A DNA stretch of 50,978 nt, taken from positions 1-50,978 of the forward strand of contig JAHLWZ010000663.1 of assembly GCA_020536535.1 (NCBI GenBank), in the 5' to 3' direction. The notes below the pieces were generated by a model, which saw only the letters and a list, made by a program, of their open reading frames with translations, was not told where the DNA came from and searched no databases. This DNA comes from Pelomyxa schiedti. Taxonomy: Eukaryota; Evosea; Pelobiontida; Pelomyxidae. Positions within the stretch are counted from its first letter, which is position 1. The number at the start of each line of letters is the position of its first letter. Below are positions 1-11,477 of this stretch, piece by piece. The position numbers and the translations under genes were made by a program.

Positions 1-139
1 GAATTGAAAGGTTTTATTCTTGGATGTTTAAGGTTTCTTGTATTTTGTGGAGTCAAGTCGCTAGACTTGCCCTGGAGTTGTGGTTGTTGGAGACTTGTGA
101 TGATACTTGTGATATATCCGAAGAAGGGGATGATGAGTG

Positions 140-199
140 ATACTTGTGATTTTACTTGTGATTTTACTTGTGATTTTACTTGTGATTTTACTTGTGATA
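140..199. repeat. 12-bp tandem repeat (ttttacttgtga)n
   Basis: About five copies of a 12-bp unit built on tacttgtgattt run head to tail, and single acttgtgat copies are scattered through the flanks (about 80-245). Because 12 is a multiple of 3 the array stays open in several frames (a TCDF repeat on the plus strand), but nothing around it looks like a protein. I read it as a minisatellite. Confidence 0.8.
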
Positions 200-399
200 T
201 ATACGAAGGGGATGGATGAGATGATACTTGTGATATGATGTACTTGCAAAATTGGCTTTGGTGGTGCCTATTTAAATGTAAGTATTAGACTAAGATAAGA
301 AAGAAGACACTTAGCTTTGTGCCAAGTTAATTTAATTTTATTGAGGATAACTTGTGGCAAACCTATAACAACTAAGGGTCGAAGCCAAAAATACAGTAG

Positions 400-813
400 A
401 GATCTAGGTAGCTCTAAACAACGAGAAAGGAAAACTTGAACGAGAGTACAAAAGGATGATCTTGTGGTGCTTAAACAAGGGAAAAAAAAACTTTCAAAAA
501 ATGAAGAGCAAAGAACACGGGGACACATTGCAGTCATTAGCAATACTTACCGATGTTTTCTGTCTGTTCTTGTGTCGTGTGGCCCGGCCCGAGATCCGGC
601 CTTTGTTTATTTTTTCGAGTTAGTTTGGCGGGGTAATTGCAAATTGGGAACTTTTTCGTTTTCCCCCAGAATATACAGTGTGGGGTTGTTATTGACCTGC
701 CCGGGTGCCGACTGTTGTTGCGGTTGTTGACCAACAGAATAACTTGTTGTGTTGAAGTCCAGTCCTAATCTCAGTCTCGGATCTGGAAGACCCCGAATAG
801 CATCAAAGCACAT
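400..813 (-). CDS. hypothetical protein, spliced, unknown family
   Basis: The minus strand opens with an ATG at 813 and encodes a protein-like stretch rich in Gln, Asn and Pro, beginning MCFDAIRGLPDPRLRLGLDF. To stay open the frame needs a roughly 51-nt intron (donor GTTCCC after LGENEK, acceptor AAACAAAG). A consensus donor GTAAGT follows at about 550. An AATAAA on the minus strand near 335-342 would fit the transcript end. I do not recognise the family. The last exon is not resolved, so the lower coordinate is approximate. Confidence 0.3.
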
Positions 814-1015
814 AAAAGGAAAGAACGACGTATGTGGTGCGCCGATTGCGTCTTGTTAGTGTGCGATTGACGATGATACTGGCACATGTCCATGCCCGTC
901 GGTTTTGGATGGGTTCGGAGTAATATTTCGTACCAAGAGACACTCATATTAATTTATTTGGCGTCTTCGGCATTCCGTGGGTTTTTTTCTTCTGATGTTA
1001 TGAACAACAGCCGCG

Positions 1016-2121
1016 ATGCAACAGTTGGGTGGGGTCCTCAGAAGGTTCCCTCCTACTGACACATCACAGCTGTCTCCACGACATATTTCATGTTGCTAAG
1101 GAAATGTTGGTCCCAGTTGCTAAAACGTGGGGAGACCAGGTCTCATCACCTAACGTCTGGTACGTTTTTCTTCAATCAAACTGACAGTTCCTCGCAAATC
1201 AAACCGCTGGAACTTTGTGGACCAGTGCCAGGTGCTTGAGGACATCTCAGGCACTCAATGTTCCAAGCACAGTAACTGCAGTTACTGTGCACTCTGCACC
1301 AGAACACCTATCGGTTGGCATTTTAGGCGAACCCTTCGGTGTCACGTGACTTTATGCCCTTTCAGCCAAGCATCGCTCTGCCCCGCACCTCCTCCTCACT
1401 CAAGTTCTGTCTGAGCCACTTCCAAATCCTATTGTGTTGGATGTACAAATTCCTCAGTACCATTCATTTACTTAGCAAGTAGGGGCATATGGTATTTCTA
1501 TTGGCGCCTCCCAAACACAACCAACACAGTATTCCTATTGAGTCGATGGAGAAAATCCTCGACCGAGGAACTATGCGACAAAAAGTGACTTTCCGCTGAT
1601 GCCACATCGTTCTGCTCATCGTGATTACCTCCAATGAAAAGATGGCTGAAGTTGCACAGAGCTTATTTGTTCAAGGACTTACCCACCAACACCACGGGGT
1701 ATCAATGAACATCCTACAGTTGCAAACTTTCATCGATTGACTTTGGCGAGGCGTCATCCACGGGGGGCAACCCAGGGACCATGCCACCTGAGCTCAGCAG
1801 TTTCCTCTGCATATGAGAACATCCCGCTGAACCTCTTGGGAGCCTCAAAGTGCGACTTGTTTGCATTTGCCCTCTCCTTCTGGGACACACTTCTGGTGCC
1901 GCCCAAGCTCCCAATGGAATTGGAACCACAACATGAGTCAGTGCAACACCCTCTCACTGCTCCGTGATTTCCCAGCCGAGATTCCAAATGCTCCATTTTA
2001 CGCTTCCAAAGCCCCAATTGGAGAAAATCACGAAATTGCGTCGACTACTCAAAATCTTGATAAGAACCAACTTCCCTCTGGAAATCAGATAGGATTTGGC
2101 AACATGCCAACATATGTTTAA
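1016..2121 (+). CDS. possible multi-exon gene, unresolved
   Basis: The plus strand holds several short protein-like open stretches separated by plausible GT...AG introns, for example HDIFHVAKEMLVPVAKTWGD near 1080, HSAPEHLSVGILGEPF near 1290 and LSEPLPNPIVLDVQIPQYH near 1405. A final frame ends MPTYV-stop at 2121. The stretches are in different frames and I could not build one consistent model. If real, the gene ends about 22 bp from the convergent PTPA stop codon. No family is recognised. It could instead be two genes or partly non-coding. Confidence 0.2.
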
Positions 2122-2143
2122 ATAGTTTTTTCTTTTGGTTTGT

Positions 2144-3747
2144 TTAAGAAACCCAAGGCAGAACACTGCCAAAGAGGAAATGCTGAACAACGGGAAATTT
2201 AGTCATGACATCAATTTCATACTTCCTTTGCATGCCCACATTCACCTTTCGCCAAGAAACAGTGGCGCTAATGTTATAGAGGTCCGGTGAGTGTTCATGA
2301 AACGGTGCCTTTTTGTGCTGCAAAAAAAAAAAAAAAAAAGGTTAAACGGACCATACCGTAACCCACACCCCAAAAGGGAAAAAGAAGAGGGCATACATCA
2401 GTAATATATTTGATGCAAGCGAAATACAGATAATCCTGGCAGTTACGAGAAACTAGAGCTGGAGACAGTACCGATCCGGGGTCCAAGTTGGGGTGGTCTG
2501 TTGTTGGAATGAATTAAATGAAAACCTTGAAATGCCACTTCACCCACCAACTAACTGAGCTGCACCCCATATGAATGGAAGGAATTGGTAATCATCCAAG
2601 CCCCATACTCCGTGAGACCCAGCGGGTTCCAGCTTGTACCGTTGCTGCAGCTTGCGTACAACATCCAGATAGCGGATAAACACGCGCAATACAATGGCAC
2701 GGTAGTCGGCAGGCCCAAAAAATCCTGTAGCAACAAGAACATATAGCCAAGCTAAAAACGCAAGTTCGTGTCCTGTGCCATAGTCGATGCGAGTTTCATT
2801 CCCGAAACTACACACAGTGAATGGACGAAGGACAGGCAGGGTAGTAAAATGTATGAAACCTCTCAGTGAAGTAGGGCACCAATTCTATAACAGCGTTTTG
2901 TAGAGTCGCAGGAAGGAAAGCTCTGTGAAGCGCGGCTGCAGTCTAAGTTGGAGTTCAGGGAAAGAAAGAATAAACGGGAATGGAATAACCTGTTTCAATT
3001 TTTCATGCCAAATCCTAAACGCTTTATTGCCAAATCTGCATTGCTCCTTGAGTGGCTCGATTTCGTCTGCCCATCTTGAAAGTTCGTCAAGCAAGTCAAG
3101 TACAGCTTGTGCAGCCTAAGAAGGGTCAACTCAGTAAGGCTACGGGGAATCGGGAAAGACTGACAGTCACGGACCGGGCTAACAGTGCACTTGGTGGTAG
3201 TGGTGGGAATCATCAAAACGCTATCGTTGAGGCACCTAATGAAAGCCATCAACTGCAGGAGTTTGGGAGTTAAACCACGACTCTCTTACATGGATGCATT
3301 CAATAATAATAATTTCACAACAAAGACATCTCATAAAGTATGATGGGGAGGAAAAAAAAAAAAAAACCCAACGGTAACAACACAGTAAAGAGAACACAAA
3401 ACCTGGTCGTGTGTCCGTGACTTTGCGAACAAAGTTACGTCGTGTGCCGTAGTGATATGCTTGGTGGGAGTCACGAACGTGTGCCGCGACCAGTCGTAGA
3501 TCTCGGTGCCCTGGCTTGTGTTTAATTCCGCGTTTCGCGGTCTCGCGGTCTCGGTTGCCGTTGCGGCACTAGTCGAGGTAGCCCGTGCGGGATCTGCGTG
3601 CGGCTGTGCATTCGTGTGACTAGTTGATGCAGTTGTAGTCTTAGTCGTAGATGCCGGTGCCTCAGTTGTCTTTGCAGATGCCGCAGATGTAGTTGTTGCA
3701 GCGTTTGGCACCGCTGTTGCGGCCTGAGCCGGTACCTCCGTAGACAT
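2144..3747 (-). CDS. PTPA: PP2A phosphatase activator (PTPA family)
   Basis: Peptidyl-prolyl isomerase-type activator of protein phosphatase 2A; it helps load catalytic metals onto the PP2A catalytic subunit in cytosol and nucleus. Seven exons rejoin in frame: 3747-3403, 3252-3220, 3115-2990, 2942-2860, 2807-2548, 2497-2397 and 2317-2144. Family signatures appear in order: [54 protein letters not shown], then [14 protein letters not shown] and [12 protein letters not shown] near the end. The first roughly 70 residues are a Ser/Thr/Ala-rich tail that is not part of the conserved fold. The start is the first in-frame ATG. It is divergent from the sulfurase-like gene with about 240 bp between the starts. 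Several donors are weak (GTTTTG, GTTATT, GTTTCA), yet the reading frame and the homology both require them. Confidence 0.95.
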
Positions 3748-3990
3748 TTTTTCTTTAGGGTGTGAACTCACGGACTCCCTAGTTGGAATCTGGAGCGAAC
3801 TCCAGGATATCGTCGCTCGTGCGCCGGATGTGGATCACACAAATACGAACACGTCCTCTCTCCCTGGTAATGTTGGCTGATGTGTCCCCACTGAGACGTG
3901 TCCTTCCACATCAGATTCCACGAACTGATGACCCCAGATAAAAACAGCAGAAACATAAAACTCAAACAAAAAAAAAAATCCGGAGAAAGG

Positions 3991-6447
3991 ATGAGTGGGA
4001 ACAATAAGGAACACAGTCACAGCAGCAAGGACGCGGCTGCGGCCAATGCAACAACGACGGCGCCTGCGAGCACAAAGGAGGGCGAGAAAAGCAGCACCAG
4101 CACCGCGACCGCCGCGGCCGACCCCTCCAAGTCGTCGTCCCACATCGCGCACGTGGCGCGCAGGGTTGCGATCCGCATCGCGATTATGGGAAGCATCGCG
4201 GCTGTTGCACTGCTTTTCCTTCGCCCGATCGTGATCAAGCTGCCTGCGTCGTCGTCCCTGGGCAGGCCCCACCAAATGTCGTCGGAGGAGCAAGTTGCCT
4301 CGTCTTCATTTAGCTTTTCTCTCCCTGAGGCATATACCAGTATGGTTTTCTTTTCTTTTCTTTCCCCTTTCTTTCGGATTTCCCACTTCTGTTTTTCCGC
4401 TCTATTCTGTATCACTTTTGGGGGACTTATTTCAAGCTGTAGAAGTACCTACGCTTATGGAAAGACGCTACAGAAATTTTTTCAACTATAGCAGTCCGGA
4501 GGCACGTGCTGCTCGAGAAGAGTTCATAGACAGTTATTCTCCGAATGGTGAATATGGATACAACTCACAGATTGACACAATGGTTGTGAATGAGCTCACG
4601 CGGATGGACGAGGTTGTGTGTCAATGTGCTCTCAAATGTGCATTTACTCCTTGCTCAGGCTGGTCATTCTCACGTGTACCTTGATTACACTGGAAGCGGG
4701 GTATATCAAAATAGCCAGCTTGAAAAGGCATTCAACGATATAAGGAACAATCTGTATGGCAATGCCCACTCCCGGAGTCCTTCTGCACTGAAGACAGAAA
4801 AAGAAATTGAAGTTCCTCTCCAAATTCTATCTTTTAAGTGCTTACAACTTGCTCAGAATGCACGAGATCTTGTGTTGAGTCATTTCCATACATCCAGACA
4901 GGACTACACAGTGGTATTAACTCTTTTTCTTTTTGGTGTAAACCAATTAAGGTTTCGTTTAAAGATCTTCACACAAGGAGCGACTGGTGCACTGAAATTG
5001 ATTGGCGAGTCATTTCCATGGACGAATGCTAGTAAGTTCGTGTACTTGAGACAGAATCATAATAGTGTACTTGGAATACGTGAGATTGCACTTGATCAAG
5101 GCGCAACATTTGTAGCTATTCCAGAGTCTGAGTTGAATGAAAACACCTGCAATTTCTTCATAGGCGGAGATCCTTGTAAACACCCCGATGACCAAGGAGA
5201 GGAAGGCGTATCGTTTTTGGAAGAGGTCCCTGTGACACAGGGACCCGCCAATCACAGACGAAATGTTCTGTTGACAAAGTTCCCTGACAGCACGTACAAT
5301 TTATTTGCGTATCCTCTAGAGGTAAAGTTAGAACGAGACGGCTTCATAGACTGAAAGCTACCCTCACACCAACTAAAAACCTAATTGCCAAATTTTTCCT
5401 AGGATAACTTTGCGGGAGTGAAATACCCCCTGGAGTGGATAAAGATGTTTAAAGATGAGCGACGTGGGGAAGCAGGGACTGGGCATTGGCTTACTGTCAT
5501 AGATGCTGCCGCTTTTGTACCATGCAATGACCTTAATCTTTCTGAGTTTGTCATGACATTTACAGTATTAATCCAACCTCGGGAAACAGAAACCCTGCCG
5601 ATTTTGTTACAGTATCTTTCTATAAAATGTTTGGCTATCCTACTGGGATTGGTGCTCTCCTCGTTCGAAATGAAGTAACTGAAATTATGCAAAAAACCTT
5701 CTTTGGAGGAGGAACGGTGGTATTGTCTTGCTGTGATACACATTTTTGTCTGTTACAGCAGCAACCTTGTCACAGATTCGAGGATGGCACCCCTTCATTC
5801 CTAGCAATTGTAAGTTTCCCTGCTCGTCGAATAGAGCTAACACCAACGTTCAGTCTGAACTGAAATACGGGTTTGAGAAATTGCATGCGCTGGGGATGAG
5901 CTCCATCACCCAACATGTCTGGACACTGACACGGTACTTATACGACCAACTGTCTGTAATGGAGCACGATAACGGAAATCCCGTTTTTGTGATGTAGGAG
6001 CTCCTGGCAAATACTATTTCTAACAGGAATAAAGATATGGCAAACATGAATTGAATGATCCAAATGTTCAGGGCTCGATACTCAACTTTAATGTACTGGA
6101 CCCTGCCGGTAACTATGTTGGCTACAGCACAATTCAGGTAACACCTACATCCTGTGCAATAAATCCTCATCCACATGTAGGATATAACGGCAAAAGCAAA
6201 CATTCACATAAGGACAGGGTGCAATTGCAACCCCGGTGCTTGCTTTGACTACCTTCACCTATCATCTGAAGAAGTTGTAAAGTACAGTCTCGGGAAAACA
6301 TCCTGTGGGGATGAGCTCGACCTTGTGGAAGGCAGACCGCTAGGCGGTGTCAGGGTCTCAATTGGCTACTTGACTACTTTTGAGGATGTGTATTCCTTTG
6401 TCACCTTTGCAAAACACACCCTGAGGAATTTTGTTGCCTCTTCATGA
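3991..6447 (+). CDS. molybdenum-cofactor-sulfurase-like PLP enzyme, membrane-anchored
   Basis: Class V aminotransferase (NifS-like) fold of the kind found at the N-terminus of molybdenum cofactor sulfurase, which uses cysteine as a sulfur donor. Residues about 55-75 form a hydrophobic segment (AIRIAIMGSIAAVALLFLRP), so the enzyme is probably tethered to a membrane. Signatures across about eleven exons: VYLDYTGSGVYQNSQL, YGNAHSRSPSALKTE, FTQGATGALKLIGESFPW, the PLP-lysine motif VTVSFYKMFGYPTGIGALLV, HRFEDGTPSFLAI, and the conserved cysteine region NIHIRTGCNCNPGACFDY. It then has SCGDELDLVEGRPLGGVRVS and stops at TGA 6445-6447. The C-terminal MOSC domain of canonical Moco sulfurases is absent. 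An ATG at 3928 in the same frame is a possible alternative start. True substrate unknown. Confidence 0.9.
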
Positions 6448-7160
6448 TTGGGTTATCCTATGGACCTTCCTGTCTTATCCTTTATTTTTCATATCTCTGA
6501 GGCACCAAATGAACAGTTGCCTTGGTTTGTTGTTTTTTCCCTAGTTGATGGTCACAACAAAAACACCAAAATTTTCTATTTTCCTTTTATTTCCTTTTTC
6601 TTTTAAGTGCGGTTTCGAGGGGTGAGCCACGGGAAAGCCTCAGTGTGAACTGTAGCACCTACTTTTGTTGCTGTGGATGACTTGAGAGGGCTGTGAGCTA
6701 TCTCGGGGATTTTCTGGAAGTCATCACCATGGTAGGTACTGGACAGTTTGCGGACTGTTGAGAGAAATCAGAATAGAAAAAAGGGAGGGTGACCAGTACT
6801 TCGTGGAGATGCCACACTGAGAGCGTAGTATGACTTCTCGAGGGAATTGTAACTTCTATCATTGGCTGATGTTCGCATCAAGTCAAAATGACGGGATGTG
6901 GTGGTAGGGTTCCACTTTAGGTTAGCACTAGCTTTTTCTGCCATAACCTGCTTTGTTCTATGCGGGGATTATTTCAAAAAGTGAATGTTGTTCCCAAACC
7001 CACATTTTGGGGGCAGGCGGTTCTTTATCCATAAAAACTGGAGGAAACATCTTGTCATGGTCAATGGGTCCAACAGTATTCCACTTCTTCATTGCTGTTT
7101 TTTCTTTTTTGATATTTTCGAGTTTCTCTCTCCTTCAAAAGGTCAGGAAAGTGGGTATTG
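6448..7160. other. intergenic, no gene seen
   Basis: The interval lies between the stop of the sulfurase-like gene and the stop of the convergent minus-strand gene. It is T-rich with pyrimidine runs, and no open frame in it looks like protein or matches a family I know. It probably holds the two 3' untranslated regions. Confidence 0.5.
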
Positions 7161-7876
7161 TCAACGCGAATACAGTTTCTTGTTCTCTTCCGCTCTCAGT
7201 TCCTGTAATTTAGTTGGCTTCAACAAAGAAGAACCTGTAGGAATTGTTGTAGTGGTAGTGCTTGTACTTGTTGGTCCCTGTGATGGAGGCAGTGAGGCGG
7301 TGACACAGAAAAAAGGGTACACACAGGATGAGGCTTTGCAGCACTTATTGGAGACGACACTGATCTCCTTGGGGTGGTTTGTGGGCCTGTGCTCCGAGGA
7401 CTTGGAGCGGACTTGCGAGGGGTGGAAGTCTTTGATGGGCTACGTGTGTCAGGTTTGGCAGTGTGAGTAGATTTAGCAACTGCAGGTTTCTTGCCCCCTG
7501 CAGGGGAGAGAGTTGGGGTTTCAGTTCGTGGTGTGCTGCCAACGTCAGACTTTGACTTGTCACGTGCCTCGATTTTGTGTTCAGTGTCAACTTCAACTTT
7601 GGGCTCCTTTTGGTCATCTTTTTTGTCGGCTACTGGGGTGTCTGTCTTTGCCGGTTCATCGTGAAACACAGAGGAACCAACGGAAGTGTCATCGCCGTCG
7701 GTTTTTTGTTTGTGGTCAAGATCTGGGGTAGCACCCGACGGAGTTGTTTCGCCGACAATCGCAGGCGGATTTACGGTCTCCACTGTATCAGCCTGTTTTT
7801 ATGTCTCAATAAAACAAGTACACATCACAAAAGAGGAGAGAGATCTTTGTCTTGGCGACAAACAACGCCACACCAT
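7161..7876 (-). CDS. Ser/Thr/Pro/Lys-rich disordered protein
   Basis: A long open frame (about 7310-7795) encodes a low-complexity chain rich in Ser, Thr, Pro, Lys and Asp, for example TPRKSAPSPRSTGPQTTPRR. No domain is visible. An intron (donor GTGTGTACCC, acceptor CATCACAG, about 7272-7320) leads into a last exon ending KPTKLQELRAEENKKLYSR-stop at 7161. A short 5' exon starting at ATG 7876 and joining at ...AACAG|GCTGAT is my best guess; the main frame has no ATG of its own at its 5' end. The SP/TP and basic motifs would suit a phosphorylated scaffold or nucleic-acid-binding protein, but that is only a guess. Confidence 0.5.
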
Positions 7877-7879
7877 CTA

Positions 7880-8580
7880 ACGGACGATTAAATATTTAAT
7901 TGTGCGTTTGATTCCGTGCCGCAACAAACGTGAAAAACCTTCACAATTATTTTTAGCAGCTCAATCAAATGCGGAAAGCTCCGACCTGTTCCGGCCCGAC
8001 CCGCACAGTGATGACACCTTAACAGTCAGTTAATGTTTCACGGTGAGTCCGCTCAGTCTTTTACTAAGTCCCTCTTGATTTGCGATTCACAAAGCGGTTT
8101 TCGGAGCTGGACGTCGACATGACCAAAAGCTGCTGCCCCTCACCTTTAACTTCCTTGACTTTTCGTGTGGAGAGAATGAACAGATTCCATAACAGGAAGG
8201 CGGTAGGCCTAAGCAGGGGAATCATCAAACTTGCTTGAAACCGATTTTAGTGGAGCACAAACGAAACTCAATATCAGACTTCCAAAAAGTCAGCTTGAAA
8301 CTTTAGGCGACCACGAAAAGACCAATTTTCCCTCAGTTCGTTGCTTTAATTTTATTTATTTATAGTTGGTGCTGTGTTCCTTGCAGGGGAGTTGTGTTGC
8401 CCTGCCATTTCTCCACAAAAATCAGAAAAATACTGGCCCTCCACACTGCCACACACCGTAGATCTCCCACTCACTCTCATCGTTGTATCTCTGTTTGTTT
8501 ATTTGATGCTTCATCCCCTCTGGGAAAACAGAGCCCAAAAGTACGAGTGCACTCCCATCTTCTAGCCCAGCGTGTTGTGC
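7880..8580. other. probable promoter and 5' exons, unresolved
   Basis: The interval separates the start of the minus-strand disordered protein from the first resolvable exon of the plus-strand gene. A plus-strand ATG at about 8119 opens a frame of about 40 codons and another open stretch covers about 8374-8565, but neither joins convincingly to the gene downstream. Confidence 0.3.
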
Positions 8581-8583
8581 TTT

Positions 8584-8593
8584 CTTTTTTTTT

Positions 8594-8655
<62 letters not shown>
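8584..8655 (+). repeat. 72-nt T-rich homopolymer tract
   Basis: An almost unbroken run of T, interrupted only by a GG and a single G, sits just upstream of an apparent acceptor AG. It may serve as an extreme polypyrimidine tract. Its length in the assembly should be treated as uncertain. Confidence 0.85.
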
Positions 8656-8659
<4 letters not shown>

Positions 8660-9397
8660 GCATTCTAGTTGTCCTTATTGTCATTGCCTCTTAGTTCGTG
8701 ACCTTATTGTTCCAAATAGGACCAGCCAATGTAACACTGGTTTCCCAAAGTTGCAGAATCCTTGCTGGGTGGATTTAGTGCCGCACGGAGATACTATTGT
8801 GTGCAAACCTGAAGAACGTGTTGGAATCCAAGCAGACCAACAGGACCAGGATGGGTCTGAGGATAGTGAAGAGGAAGATGACGAGAACAACGGGCGTCAC
8901 ACTGGCTCTGGTGATGAGGGGGATGATGAAGCCGATGAGTACTGGCGGAATGTCAAACAGGAGAGTACGGGATTGGAACCTCCGAACCTCTTCGTTCCTT
9001 ACATCATGCTTGTCCCCGCACCCCTCCTTGCCTATAATACGCAGTGGTACGTTCCGGCTTAACTAGAAACTCCAACGTACCTAACTATCGATTCAGGCAC
9101 CCTGAATATGTGGTGTTACCTGCTAGCCTTCTATTAACAAATTATGTGGCCCCTAAACTCCCATCAACGAAGTCTACTACTACCACCAGCACTGTTACCA
9201 CCACCGCCACTACAACAACCACTACTATGCACCCCACTGCGCCACCGCCGCCACCGCCGCCACCGCCGCCACCGCCGCCGCCACCCTTTGACGAACCGGC
9301 GGTACCCTTTGTACAGAAAAATGTGCCCATCGTTGGTTACCTTATCGCCCATGGGTGCATGTGTCCCCACCGCCGTTTTTACCACCCCTACTCCTAG
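8656..9397 (+). CDS. hypothetical acidic and Pro-rich protein, 5' end unresolved
   Basis: After a 72-nt T-rich tract and the acceptor GCATTCTAG, a frame opens with CPYCHCLLVRDLIVPNRTSQ, then a block of Asp/Glu/Gly (DGSEDSEEEDDENNG), then LEPPNLFVPYIMLVPAPLLA. A 51-nt intron (GTACGTTCC...GATTCAG, about 9049-9099) joins to HPEYVVLPASLLLTNYV, a Thr-rich run, 15 consecutive prolines from CCGCCA repeats, and a C-terminus ending CMCPHRRFYHPYS. Upstream exons probably lie between about 8120 and 8560 but I cannot join them. The paired cysteines near the start could be half a zinc site. Family not recognised. Confidence 0.4.
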
Positions 9398-9593
9398 TGG
9401 CTTCCCGCACTGCTAACAGCAGAACAAGGATATAGCTTTACAGAGTAGACCACACACCACTACTGGCTATTGAACCACTCATGCACAGAATGTAGTGAGT
9501 GGGGAAATCGTTTTGTCAATTTTGTAAGACAAGACATAATTTTTTCCTTTTTGCAAAAATGGATTTACTTTTTCTTTTGTAAACAGCTTGTAT

Positions 9594-11477
9594 TTATGAG
9601 TCTTGGGGTTGGACGTGGTGCAGCCCCGTCTTGTTTGTTGTTGTTGGGTCTGTGCTTTGCGGCGCAGTTGTTTCAGTGGAGGGGGTGTCTTCGTGATCAT
9701 CGATGGTAAACGTAATAGAGTTCATCTCTATGTCATTTGTTGGGCTTGGCTGCAGAACCTCGGCGATGTCTTTTCCCTCATCAGTGCTATCCATGGATAA
9801 ATACGGGTTTCCCACAACTGGACGGAACTTCCACCTGTTGCGCGAGGATGAGAAAGGTCACTGATTACAGAGGAAGGCTTACGCAGTGTAAGAATAAAAT
9901 GCCAGAGCAGCCACTTCATCAAAGAACGGCTTGACCCACACATATTTATACTTCAGAGTGAACTCCAGCAAGTACAGAATGATCAGTCTGCAGTACATAT
10001 AGGAAATAACAGAGAGATAGAAGCCCCGAAAAAGTGCCATTTTCGTGAGATTGACAGCAGCTTACATAAGAGGTTGGACTTGAAGGAACTGTTGTTTGAG
10101 TTACCTTTCCCATCTGTCGCAGCAGCACTTTTCAAGCTAGAAATGGACCACAGCACTGGCGCCAAAACGGCAATGCAGCATACAATGTCAATTGCCCGGA
10201 AAATAAAAACCTATTTCCAGTTAGAAAATAGTGTGGGTGCTGTGTGTACCCAAAATCTCCACAACATCAAGCCTTCTTCTGTTTGTTCCGTGATTACAAG
10301 AGCGATGTTATCCAAGATTTGTAACGGTATGACAACCATCAAAATTTTCTTGTCTTTTGAGCTCAGATACGGTTTCAAAAATTTCCACCCAGATCCAATG
10401 AGAACAATAAGAACAAACACAAAGGAGCCTTTAACTCTGTTGCATTGTTAGTAAGGTAAGCACACACTGGAAAGATTACGTTAGGAATGCGTAGTAAGGC
10501 ACAGCCCATCCACCACTCACGCCATGTGTATCTTGGTAGTGCAACTCGATTGCCTCGAAGGTAAGAGACAGCACTTTTAAGAGGACCAGTGCGCTCATGA
10601 GATGATGTACTCTATTCCTGTTGTTTCTGTGATAGATGAGGTGTTACTTCCAAGATCTTTGCTAACTGGTACCCCTTTCTGAATACAACCCACAACCAGA
10701 GAACGAGACAAATAAGATAAACTCCAACCATCGTCCCATATACAATTGGCAGAGGCCAACTTCCAACAGACAAGTAACTGCGGGCACCATTTCTTATGTT
10801 GTATTCAGTCAAAATTACCTGTGGTGCGTTTCGATCAGCGTACACAATACTTAAGGTGAATACCTCAAAGCTGACTTTGTGGAGGCCGTTTGCTCTTAAG
10901 CCCAAGAAACACTGATTCTCACAGTTGATGAAATATGTTTGATACATTCCCTCCTGCGGTTTTGTAACATTACGAGTGAAGTTTCTTGACGTAGGTCAAT
11001 GACAATAGGTAAAAGAAGCTTCACTGACGTTGTTGGTTTTATTGTGGCAATAGTGGAAGTGTTAATGGGCTTTGCGCTTTCCAAGAGAGGGCAGAGTTGC
11101 TGGAGTGTGACAGCGAGAGCAGTCTCCATTGTCTGTACTACTTGCTACAGAGTAGTTATTTAGGTTGTTTTTGTGTTGACAATTAAAAAAAAAATGAAAG
11201 CTACTGCACCATAACAAATCCAGTTTTGTTTTTTTCTCCTTGAAAGTGCAAAATACGGAAGTCATACACACCGCCAGCAACAAGACCTGCGTGCGGGTGT
11301 CAGCGGCGATATAAAACAAAAATCACTTGTAGACACACCATACTGATCGATTCTGAAAGCGCACCTATCGTCATTCGACACCTTCAAGTGGTTCACCAAA
11401 CCCGAGGTACCGGCCGCACACAGCAACAATGCCAGACACAACAACAACTTGGACGCAGTATAGCCCCCACCGCACAT
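9594..11477 (-). CDS. GPR107/GPR108-family (GOST) seven-transmembrane protein
   Basis: Golgi/endosome seven-helix protein of the Lung-7TM/GOST family, thought to act in membrane traffic. It starts MCGGGY with a signal peptide (KLLLCLALLLCAAGTSG). The lumenal domain includes RCAFRIDQYGLVAGGVYDFR and GMYQTYFINC. The helices start after RSYLSVGSWPLPIVYG. The rejoined exons show the family pattern closely: HHLMSALVLLKVLSLTFE, IGSGWKFLKPYLSSKDKKIL, VIPLQILDNIALVITEQTEE, DIVCCIAVLAPVLWSISSLK, ATDGKAAVNLTKMALFRGFY, then WKFRPVVGNPYLSMD before a Thr-rich tail. About nine short introns, one of 44 nt. No ligand can be predicted. The sequence match is strong over the whole length. Confidence 0.93.

Noticed and set aside
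268-543. 91-codon minus-strand frame rich in Leu and Ser
   Set aside because: It overlaps the likely intron and 3' end of the minus-strand gene at 400-813 and does not look like a conserved protein.
1714-2017. Two overlapping minus-strand frames
   Set aside because: Arg/Gly-rich translations without motifs, opposite the more protein-like plus-strand segments.
9142-9330. Polyglycine frame on the minus strand
   Set aside because: Mirror of the CCGCCA repeat that encodes polyproline on the plus strand.
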